This document shows positions 42,488 through 49,207 of a stretch of 49,207 bases of DNA, in pieces. The notes below the pieces were generated by a model, which did no database searches, had not been told where the DNA came from, and worked only from the letters and a program-made list of their open reading frames with translations. Origin of the DNA: Puniceicoccus vermicola. Lineage in GTDB: Bacteria; Verrucomicrobiota; Verrucomicrobiia; Opitutales; Puniceicoccaceae. The stretch lies in the NCBI RefSeq assembly GCF_014230055.1, contig NZ_JACHVA010000045.1, forward strand, positions 1 through 49,207, written 5' to 3'. Every line of letters begins with the position of its first letter. Position 1 is the first letter of the stretch. Both the position numbers and the translations under genes were made by a program.

Positions 42488-43963
42488 CGGGCCGAAGGAC
42501 CGGCTTCCAGTAGGGGCGCAGCTTCAGCTGCCCCCATTGCGTCTGTTCCGGGCGGCACCTCGGGGAAAACCTTCCGAAACCGCAAGACCGCGCAGCTGAA
42601 GCTGAGCGGCTACTTTTTTCAGCGACTCACTCAAGGACCGGCTGTTTCAACTGCCGCCTCGTCTGAGCGGGGATCCTAGTAGGGGCGCAGCTTCAGCTGC
42701 CCCCATCGCGTCTGTTCCGGACGGCACCTCGAAAGACCTTCCGCAACCACAGGACCGCGCAGCTAAAGCTGAGCGGCTACTTTTTTCGGCGACTCAGCCA
42801 AGGACCGGCTGCTTCAGCTGCCGCCTCGTCTGAGCGGGTATTTCAGTAGGGGAGCAGCTTCAGCTGCCCCGATTGCGTCTGTTCCGGACGGCACCTCAGA
42901 AAGACCTTCCGCAACCACAGGACCGCGCAGCTAAAGCTGAGCGGCTACTTTTTTCGGCGACTCAGCCAAGGACCGGCTGTTTCAACTGCCGCCTCGTCTG
43001 AGCGGGTATTTCAGTAGGGGAGTAGCTTCAGCTGCCCCGATTGCGTCTGTTCCGGACGGCACCTCAGAAAAACCTTCCGCAACCACAGGACCGCGCAGCT
43101 AAAGCTGAGCGGCTACTTTTTTCGACGACTCACCCCAAGGACCGGCTGTTTATGCTGCCGCCGCGTTTTAGTGGGGATCCTAGTAGGGGCGCAGTTTCAG
43201 CTGCCCCCATTGCGTCCGTTCCGGGCGGCACCTCGGGAAAAACCTTCCGCAACCGCAAGACCGCGCAGCTAAAGCTGAGCGGCTACTTTTTTGGCTAATC
43301 ACCCAAGGACCGGCTGCTTAAGCTGCCGCCGCGTTTGAGTCGGGATCCTAGTAGGGGCGCAGCTTCAGCTGCCCCTATTGCGTCCGTTCCGGGCGGCACC
43401 TCGGGAAAGACCTTCCGCAACCGCAAGACCGCGCAGCTGAAGCTGAGCGGCTACTTTTTTCGACGACTCAGCCAAGGACCGGCGGTTTATGCTGCCGCAT
43501 CTTCTGAGCGGGTATTTCAGTAGGGGCGCAGCTTCAGCTGCCCCCATCGCGTTTGTTCCGGACGGCACCTCGGGAAAGACCTTCCGCAACCGCAGGACCG
43601 CGCAGCTAAAGCTGAGCGGCTACTTTTTTCGGCGACTTATCCAAGGACCGGCTGTTTCAACTGCCGCCTCGTCTGAGCGGGTATTTCAGTAGGGCCGTAG
43701 CTTCAGCTGCCCCCATCGCGTCTGTTCCGGACGGCACCTCAGAAAAACCTTCCGCAACCGCAAGACCGCGCAGCTAAAGCTGAGCGGGGATCCAAGTAGG
43801 GCCGTAGCTTCAGCTGCCCCCATCGCGTCTGTTCCGGACGGCACCTCAGAAAAACCTTCCGCAACCGCAAGACCGCGCAGCTGAAGCTGAGCGGCTACTT
43901 TTTCCGACTACTCACCAAGGACCGGCTGCTTCAGCTGCCGACTCGTCTGATCGGCGCGTCCCC
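42488..43963. repeat. REP/BIME tandem array 2 (nine ~168-bp units, one shortened)
   Basis: GTAG-headed palindromes on the plus strand begin at 42510, 42679, 42846, 43014, 43183, 43351, 43520, 43689 and 43796. The spacings are 169, 167, 168, 169, 168, 169, 169 and 107. Between them lie inverted partners (GGCTAC on the plus strand, GTAGCC on the minus strand) near 42606, 42773, 42941, 43109, 43279, 43447, 43616 and 43891. A third palindrome with core GCTTCAGCTGC occurs in most units. Units are highly similar but not identical. The array separates the mazG-like gene start from the M42 peptidase gene stop. No protein gene is supported inside it. Confidence 0.95.
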
Positions 43964-43997
43964 ATCTCCCCAGAGCCCAACCGGCCGTCTTCCGCCC

Positions 43998-45197
43998 TTA
44001 CTCCTCGTCTTCTTCGGGGATGACGGCTTCCGGCGTTTCCTGAACGATGCGTTCGCTCTCTTCCTGAACCACCGAATCGACCCCGACGCGGCGGGTTTCG
44101 GGGAAGGCTTGGAGGCCGCCGAGAGAGTCCTTTTGCCGCTCGAAGATCATTTCGCTGCGGGCGTAGCTGACGATGAGGCGGGCGATGCACTCGAGGGAGT
44201 GGAGGTTCGTCCGTTCGTAGCCGTGGGAGGCATCGACGCCAAAGGTGATCAGGGCCGTGCGGATGTCGTTGCCGGCGTCGAGGGCCGAGGCGCTGTCGCA
44301 GCGGTAGTAGCGGAAAATGTCGCGTTGGTGCGGGATCTTTCCGTTTTGGCAAAGATGGAGGAGGTGGTGCGTGAGATGGTAGTCGAACGGGCCGGTCGAA
44401 TCACCGACGGCGACGGTGACGCCGAATTCGCTGGAGTTCTGCCCCGGTCCGCAGGTGCCGTTGTCGATCGAAACCATTTCGGCGACATCGCCGTGAAGCA
44501 CTGCCGAGGCTCCGGAACCAACTTCTTCCGAGATCGTAAAGAGGATGTGTAGGTCGACGGGCAGCTCGATGTCATTCTGCTTCAGGTAGCGAACCGCGGC
44601 GAGCAGGGCGGCCACCCCGGCTTTGTCGTCGAGGTGACGGGCGTTGATGTAGCCGTTTGGCATGCACTCGGCCATGGAGTCGACTCCGACGAAATCACCG
44701 ACGTTGATTCCCATTTTGCGAAGATCCTCGATACCCTCGATGTGGGCGTCGACGCGGATCTCGAGATTGTCCCAAGAGCAGGGCTGGGTATCGACCTCGG
44801 TGTTAAAAATGTGGCCCGAAGCTTTGAGCGGGAGAACCGTGCCGCGGATGATCGTATTGTCGGTGAAGATGGAGACGCGGGCGCCTTCCGCAAAACGGGC
44901 GGACCAAGTGCCCACGGGTACGATCCGCAGTCTCCCGTTTTCCTTCAATCCGGCGACCATGGCTCCCAAGGTGTCGAGGTGGGCGATGATGGCCCGGTCC
45001 GGGCTGCCTTTCTTTCCCGGTAGGGTGGAGCGGATGGCTCCGCGACGGGTCAATTCGAAGTCGATGCCGAGATCGGTCAGCTCCGAGCAAACTTCACGCA
45101 CGATCGGATCGGTGTATCCGGTCGGGCTGTGGATGCGAAGGAGATGAAGGAGCATCTCCTTCAGGTAGTCTTGGTCGATATCAACGGAAGAATCCAT
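43998..45197 (-). CDS. M42-family aminopeptidase-like protein of the NAGGN osmoprotectant system
   Basis: This 399-residue protein has the M42/M28-type di-metal peptidase pattern: His73-x-Asp75 in AHLDTLGAM, the bridging Asp in HLDDKAG (about 190-191) and the catalytic Glu pair in TISEEVGSGAS (224-225). A late His in DASHGYERT completes it. The C-terminal ~30 residues are acidic and unlike typical M42 enzymes. It is encoded directly after the two NAGGN synthesis genes, as in other bacteria where this peptidase homologue is a standing third member; its exact step (turnover or maturation of the dipeptide) is not established. The gap to the preceding gene is 3 bases. Confidence 0.9.
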   Translation of the reverse strand: MDSSVDIDQDYLKEMLLHLLRIHSPTGYTDPIVREVCSELTDLGIDFELTRRGAIRSTLPGKKGSPDRAIIAHLDTLGAMVAGLKENGRLRIVPVGTWSARFAEGARVSIFTDNTIIRGTVLPLKASGHIFNTEVDTQPCSWDNLEIRVDAHIEGIEDLRKMGINVGDFVGVDSMAECMPNGYINARHLDDKAGVAALLAAVRYLKQNDIELPVDLHILFTISEEVGSGASAVLHGDVAEMVSIDNGTCGPGQNSSEFGVTVAVGDSTGPFDYHLTHHLLHLCQNGKIPHQRDIFRYYRCDSASALDAGNDIRTALITFGVDASHGYERTNLHSLECIARLIVSYARSEMIFERQKDSLGGLQAFPETRRVGVDSVVQEESERIVQETPEAVIPEEDEE

Positions 45198-45200
45198 GAA

Positions 45201-46871
45201 TTACCGGTTTTCGGTGGGTTTGATGGAATGTGGAAAGAGGAAGTCGATCAACTTTTGCGCGGTCGGCTGGGGCTCGTGGTTGGCGAGGCCGGGCCGTTCG
45301 TTCGCTTCGATGATCACGTAGTCCTCAGATTGCTCGTCGGGGACAATGAAGTCCAGCCCAACGACGGGAATCGAAAGGGCGGCCGCGGCTCGGGTGGCCG
45401 CTTCGCCCAAGACCGGGTTCAGGGTGTCGGTGACGTCATGAATGGTTCCGCCAGTGTGGAGGTTGGCCGCCTTGCGGACGGTCACGATCTGTCCTTTCTC
45501 GAGGACGGATTGAAAGGTGAGGCCCGACTCCCGCAGGCAACGTTCGGTCTCCTCATCCTTGGGAATTTTGCTCTCGCCTCCGGTCGCTGCCGAGCGGCGG
45601 CGGGAGAGGCGGTCGATGAGGTCCTCGGCGGAGTGTTTGCCGGTGCCCATGATTTCGGCGGGTCGCCGGATGGCTGCGGCTACGACTTCTCCGTTAATCA
45701 CGATGATGCGAAGATCCTGCCCGACGGCGTAGGACTCGAGGATGACGTTGTCGCAGAACTTGCGCGCTTCTTGGATGGCGGCCTCCATGTCGGCATCGTC
45801 GGTGATGTCGACGGCGACGCCGAATCCTTGCTCGCCGCTCGCGGGTTTGACCACGATCCGCTTGTGCTCGGCGAGAAACTCCGAGTTCTGGGCGGACTCG
45901 CCCGCCGATTGCTGGGCCGGAACTTTCAGTCCCTTGCGGTCGAGAAGTTCGCGGGTCAGCGATTTGTCATCGCACCGCATGACCGCCACGGCTGAGGTCA
46001 TCTCGGTCAGCGATTCGCGGCAGGTCACCGAGCGTCCGCCGAGGCTCAGAGTGAAAAATCCGCGCGTCGGATCCGGATCGCTCATGCGAATCCCGCGCCG
46101 AAGAGCTTCGTTGATGATGATCTCCGCATAGGGATTGAACTTGGGGTCGGGTGGATCCCCGACAAACAGTCGCTCGTTGATCGAGTTGCGGCATTTGACG
46201 GCAAAGACAGCCACCTTGTGGAAACCGATCTTGTTGTAGAGGCCGATCGCGCCCTCGTTGTCGTGCATGACCGAGAGGTCGAGCTCGGAACGTCCTCGCT
46301 CCAGCATGGTCTCGATGGTTGCGCGAAGGAGGGCTTCGCCGACGCCGGGGAGGTCTCCCTGTTTGTCGACAGCCAAGGCCCAGAGGCTCGAACCGTTCTG
46401 GATGTCGTCAAAATTCTCAGCGTGATCGACACCGAGAACGACGCCGAGGATGTGGCCATCCTCTAAACGGCGGGCGACCAAGTATTGAAACCGTGGATTG
46501 TGGCGTTCGTGCCAGACAAAATCCTCATCGACCGGCACCATCTTGTGGGAGATGTAGATTCGGTTGATCTCGCGGATCTCCTTCTTCGACTGAATGGGCG
46601 TCACCTCGAAACCGGCGAATTCGCGATCCGAGCGTTGATAGTCGGCGAATCGGAGGCGGAAGGTGATCGATGGATCGAGGAAAAGCTCCTGCGGTGCCTG
46701 GTTCAGGACGAGGTGCGGATCGTTTAGGTAGAAGGCAATGTCTCGCTGCCCCTCTCTCTCCTCAAGGACGGTGCGGGCCACCTCCTCCGGCGAGGGGAAG
46801 GTGTGCGCAAATATTAGTCGCCCCCAACCGCATTGGAGGGTGACGCCTTCGAAGGTTGATTCTTCGGGCAT
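45201..46871 (-). CDS. ngg: N-acetylglutaminylglutamine synthetase (GNAT plus ATP-grasp)
   Basis: This 556-residue two-domain protein makes the N-acetylated glutaminylglutamine precursor of the compatible solute NAGGN. The N-terminal half (about 70-245) is a GNAT acetyltransferase with ALAVDKQGDLPGVGEALLRA as its acetyl-CoA-binding region and the NEGAIGLYNKIGFHKV helix. The C-terminal half (about 290-550) is an ATP-grasp ligase with RIVVKPASGEQGFGVAV, ILESYAVGQDLRIIVI and the metal-binding end VIIEANERPGL. This fusion is diagnostic of the NAGGN synthetase. It lies between asnO (15-bp gap) and the M42 gene on the same strand. Confidence 0.92.
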   Translation of the reverse strand: MPEESTFEGVTLQCGWGRLIFAHTFPSPEEVARTVLEEREGQRDIAFYLNDPHLVLNQAPQELFLDPSITFRLRFADYQRSDREFAGFEVTPIQSKKEIREINRIYISHKMVPVDEDFVWHERHNPRFQYLVARRLEDGHILGVVLGVDHAENFDDIQNGSSLWALAVDKQGDLPGVGEALLRATIETMLERGRSELDLSVMHDNEGAIGLYNKIGFHKVAVFAVKCRNSINERLFVGDPPDPKFNPYAEIIINEALRRGIRMSDPDPTRGFFTLSLGGRSVTCRESLTEMTSAVAVMRCDDKSLTRELLDRKGLKVPAQQSAGESAQNSEFLAEHKRIVVKPASGEQGFGVAVDITDDADMEAAIQEARKFCDNVILESYAVGQDLRIIVINGEVVAAAIRRPAEIMGTGKHSAEDLIDRLSRRRSAATGGESKIPKDEETERCLRESGLTFQSVLEKGQIVTVRKAANLHTGGTIHDVTDTLNPVLGEAATRAAAALSIPVVGLDFIVPDEQSEDYVIIEANERPGLANHEPQPTAQKLIDFLFPHSIKPTENR

Positions 46872-46886
46872 GGGATTTGGGTTCGG

Positions 46887-48665
46887 TTATCGAATTCCGT
46901 GAGTCTGGAGCCACATCTCCAGGAGAGCCAGTTGGTAGAGTTTCGAACCGCCGAGGGAGGTGATGTGGTCTTCGGGAGCTTTGAGGAGTTTCTCCACATA
47001 GTTCGAGTTGAAGAGGCCACGCTCGCGCGCGGTGTCGTTGATCAACGCATCGCGGGTCATTTCGAGGAATTCCCCCTTCAGGTATTTGAGGGCGGGTACC
47101 GGGAAATAGCCTTTCGGGCGATCGATCACGCCGGCCGGGATTACTTTGCGAGCGGCTTCTTTGAGGGCATACTTGCCGTCGCCGGGGACCTTCATCTCTG
47201 CCGGCATCTTCGCGGCAAATTCGACCACCTCGTGGTCGAGGAAGGGCACGCGGGCTTCGAGGCTGGCGGCCATCGTGTTGTTGTCGACCCGCTTCACCGG
47301 ATCGTCAACGAGCATGATGTTCGAATCGATCCGCAGGGCTTGGTCCACAGGACGGGTAGCGCCCGGGGAGTCGAAGTGGTTCTGCACGAAGTTCAGCGGG
47401 TTGTCCTCGGCGCAGCGGTAGCGGTCGGTGACCACTTGGCTGTATTCGGCGTAGTCCCGGTCGAAGAAGACCGAAGCGTAGTCGGCGACGCCGTTGGTGC
47501 TCTCCATCATCTTCTTGTACCAGAAGTATCCGGCGAAAACTTCGTCAGCGCCTTGCCCGCTCTGGACGACTTTCACAAATTTGCTGACTTCCTTCGAGAG
47601 GAGGTAGAATCCGACATTGTCGTGGCTGACCATCGGCTCGCTCATCTGGCGGATGCAGTCGCGCAGGGCCGGAATGGTTTTCGAGGAGTCGATGAAAAGC
47701 TTGTGGTGGCTCGTCTTAAAGCGGTCGACGATGATGTCCGAATATTTGAACTCGTCCCCTTCTTCATCGTTCACCGATTCGAAGCCGATCGAGAACGTCT
47801 CCACAGCCGAGGGATCGTGCTCGCAGAGAAGGCCGACGATGAGGCTACTGTCGAGTCCGCCCGAGAGGAGGACCCCCACCGGGACGTCGGCCACGAGGCG
47901 ACGCTTGACCGCGGTGCGCATGACTTCGAGCGTCTCGTCGATCCAGTCCTCCTTGGAATAGTCCTTGCGGCTGTCGTCGGTGCCGTAATTGACCGCCCAA
48001 TACTGCTTGGTGGTCATCTTGCCGTCGGGCTCGACGAACGCGATAGTGGCCGGCGGCAGTTTGTGGATGCCGTTGACGATCGTGTGCGGGGCCGGGACGA
48101 CCGAGTGATAGGTCAGATAATATTGAAGAGCGACCGGATCAATGGAGGTGTCGATTCCACCCGCCGCAATGATTCCAGGGAGGCTGGAGGAAAAGCGAAG
48201 ACGCTCACCGGTGAGGGAGTAATAGAAAGGCTTAATTCCGAGGCGGTCGCGTCCGAGGATCAATCGACCCGTTTCGCGCTCGGTGATGGCAAAGGCGAAC
48301 ATCCCGTTGAGCTTTTCGACAAAACTTTCGCCGAAAGCGTGGTAGGCTTTGAGGATGACCTCGGTGTCGCCATGACTGAAAAACCGGTATCCCTTGCCCT
48401 CGAGCTCCGAGCGGAGCTCCTTGTAGTTATAAATGGCCCCGTTATAGACGATCGAGAGACCGAGCTCCGAATCGACCATCGGCTGCCGGGAAGCTTCCGA
48501 AAGGTCGATGATTTTCAGGCGTCGATGTCCGAACGCAATTCGGTTGGCGGCCCATACGCCGCTGCCATCGGGCCCGCGTAGGCACATTTCCGTGCACATC
48601 CGGTCCAAGGCCGAGGTTTCGACCATTCGGTCGCCGAATACCATTTCTCCGCAAATTCCACACAT
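46887..48665 (-). CDS. asnO: N-acetylglutaminylglutamine amidotransferase (asparagine synthase-like)
   Basis: This 592-residue class II glutamine amidotransferase begins MCGICGEMV, so Cys2 becomes the N-terminal nucleophile after Met removal. The glutaminase domain covers about residues 2-210, with YNGAIYNYKELRSEL. The synthetase domain follows with the ATP-pyrophosphatase loop LLSGGLDSSLIVGLL. By context it amidates the dipeptide to the carboxamide N-acetylglutaminylglutamine amide, rather than making asparagine. It is the first gene of the three-gene osmoprotectant operon. A TTGACA-like element (minus strand, 48729-48734) lies about 65 bases upstream, with a poor -10. Such operons are usually induced by salt. 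Confidence 0.93.
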   Translation of the reverse strand: MCGICGEMVFGDRMVETSALDRMCTEMCLRGPDGSGVWAANRIAFGHRRLKIIDLSEASRQPMVDSELGLSIVYNGAIYNYKELRSELEGKGYRFFSHGDTEVILKAYHAFGESFVEKLNGMFAFAITERETGRLILGRDRLGIKPFYYSLTGERLRFSSSLPGIIAAGGIDTSIDPVALQYYLTYHSVVPAPHTIVNGIHKLPPATIAFVEPDGKMTTKQYWAVNYGTDDSRKDYSKEDWIDETLEVMRTAVKRRLVADVPVGVLLSGGLDSSLIVGLLCEHDPSAVETFSIGFESVNDEEGDEFKYSDIIVDRFKTSHHKLFIDSSKTIPALRDCIRQMSEPMVSHDNVGFYLLSKEVSKFVKVVQSGQGADEVFAGYFWYKKMMESTNGVADYASVFFDRDYAEYSQVVTDRYRCAEDNPLNFVQNHFDSPGATRPVDQALRIDSNIMLVDDPVKRVDNNTMAASLEARVPFLDHEVVEFAAKMPAEMKVPGDGKYALKEAARKVIPAGVIDRPKGYFPVPALKYLKGEFLEMTRDALINDTARERGLFNSNYVEKLLKAPEDHITSLGGSKLYQLALLEMWLQTHGIR

Positions 48666-48912
48666 ATTGTTGTTCTTCTATCGAGTGCCAGTTGGTTCTT
48701 CAGAAGGCTAGGGGGGCTTTTATCAAGGTGTCAAAGGAAAGCCCCGGTAAACCCAATCGTTCGCAAGGAGGATGCCAATTCGTAGCCATTCTCTCTCGGA
48801 GCAAGTAGCCGCTCAGCTTCAGCTGCGCGGTCCAGCGGTCGCGAAAGGCTCTTCCGTTTGAGCTTCCCCTGATATGTTGGACAGCTCGGTGCAAATGAAA
48901 AGGATAACCGAT
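48666..48912. other. Region between asnO and the IS3-type orfA
   Basis: This gap of 247 bases should hold the asnO promoter (minus strand, near 48705-48735), one solo REP with part of its repeat unit (48805 to about 48855), and the likely left end of the IS3-type element, which may begin near 48870 (TGATATGTTGGACAGC). No gene is seen. Confidence 0.55.
48805..48830 (+). repeat. Solo REP palindrome (GTAG-headed)
   Basis: GTAG followed by CCGCTCAGC, loop TTCA-like centre and GCTGCGCGG is the same sequence as the inverted REP of the two arrays, here on the plus strand. Similarity to the repeat unit continues to about 48855 and then stops before the IS3-type element. Confidence 0.88.
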
Positions 48913-49207
48913 ATGCCACCAACCAAACCTGCCTATTCCCGTGAGTTCCGCGAGGGAGCTGTTGATCTTCTGATCAGTAGTGCTCGCCCTCTCAAGCACG
49001 TAGCTGAAGAACTGGGAGTTTCCCCGAACACGCTGAGATTATGGCGTAATCGTGCAGCTGGGATCGGAGGAGAAGGAAGGGATCGAGACCGGCGTGAGCC
49101 GGGGGAGATGCCTTCCGGAGCCTCCGATCCTGATGAAGCCTCGGAGCTAAAGCGTTTGCGCCGGGAGAACGAGCAACTGCGTCGTCAGCGCGACATCTTA
49201 AAAAAAG
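48913..49207 (+). CDS. IS3-family transposase OrfA, 3' end beyond window
   Basis: The 98 visible residues start YSREFREGAVDLLISS after a short basic leader and contain the helix-turn-helix AEELGVSPNTLRLWRNR. A Leu-zipper-like helix, ELKRLRRENEQLRRQRDILKK in two parts (ELKRLRRENEQL and RRQRDILKK), follows and runs off the end. This is the standard OrfA of IS3-family elements, which binds the IS ends and is normally joined to OrfB by -1 frameshifting just past the zipper. AAAAGGA lies 8 bases before the ATG at 48913; an in-frame ATG at 48895 is the alternative. OrfB is expected outside the window. Confidence 0.93.
   Translation, partial: MPPTKPAYSREFREGAVDLLISSARPLKHVAEELGVSPNTLRLWRNRAAGIGGEGRDRDRREPGEMPSGASDPDEASELKRLRRENEQLRRQRDILKK

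Noticed and set aside
43041-43692. Small open frames encoding similar peptides (SAAPIA, KLSGYFF segments)
   Set aside because: They are simply the BIME unit read in one frame; the same peptides recur wherever the repeat does and there are no ribosome-binding sites. Not real genes.
42488-43963. Tandem repeats as a CRISPR array
   Set aside because: The period is about 168 bp, the whole unit is repeated with no unique spacers, and no cas genes are present. The GTAG-headed inverted palindromes fit REP/BIME.
46899-48581. 560-codon open frame on the plus strand opposite asnO
   Set aside because: asnO has diagnostic motifs on the other strand; the antisense frame is open only because of codon bias in a GC-rich gene.

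Overview
The window is bacterial chromosome from what looks like a Gram-negative member of the Verrucomicrobiota (Opitutae/Puniceicoccales-like). That placement is inferred from protein character and gene repertoire; there is no rRNA or tRNA to test it. Genes for outer-membrane biology (a TonB-dependent receptor, LolA-like, LpxL-like and RND/MMPL-type proteins) support a Gram-negative envelope. The window is bounded by two insertion sequences: the 3' end of an IS256-type transposase gene at the left edge and the 5' end of an IS3-type orfA at the right edge.

Left part (about 1-18000): housekeeping and mixed genes. alaS overlaps a condensation-domain acyltransferase gene. They are followed by a 271-bp structured element with terminal inverted repeats, a class-C beta-lactamase-like serine hydrolase, recN, a TonB-dependent receptor, a long REP-associated Y1 transposase (RAYT), leuB with a clean terminator, a family-B DNA polymerase, an exported dienelactone-hydrolase-like protein and a stand-alone PolB-like 3'-5' exonuclease.

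Centre (18020-32841): a 16-gene aryl-polyene-type biosynthetic cluster that most resembles xanthomonadin clusters. A chorismatase (3-/4-hydroxybenzoate synthase type) begins a tightly packed 14-gene minus-strand operon. It is followed by two flavin-dependent halogenase-like proteins (both with WxWxIP), an acyl carrier protein, a ketosynthase, a chain-length-factor-like partner, LpxL-like and PlsC-like acyltransferases, two hotdog dehydratases, a GT2 glycosyltransferase, a LolA-like protein, an MMPL exporter and an AMP-ligase. A second ACP-ketosynthase pair runs convergently into the end of that operon. The predicted product is a hydroxybenzoate-primed, possibly halogenated, lipid- and/or sugar-linked polyene exported to the outer membrane. 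No ketoreductase gene lies in the cluster.

Right part (33083-48665): a DedA/VTT protein, a SulP transporter with an upstream acidic membrane protein carrying a 64-residue tandem duplication, an isochorismate synthase, a PAS-rich hybrid histidine kinase, a thioredoxin-type arsenate reductase with a MazG-like pyrophosphohydrolase, and the three-gene N-acetylglutaminylglutamine amide (NAGGN) osmoprotectant operon, which suggests a saline habitat.

Two large tandem arrays (33766-34163 and 42488-43963) and one solo copy (48805-48830) consist of palindromes each preceded by GTAG and arranged as inverted pairs in a unit of about 168 bp. This is the architecture of REP/BIME elements, and the RAYT at 11339-12295 is a candidate mobilising enzyme. 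The two best candidates for something undescribed are this BIME system and the halogenase/chorismatase aryl-polyene cluster; the 271-bp double-hairpin element is a third.
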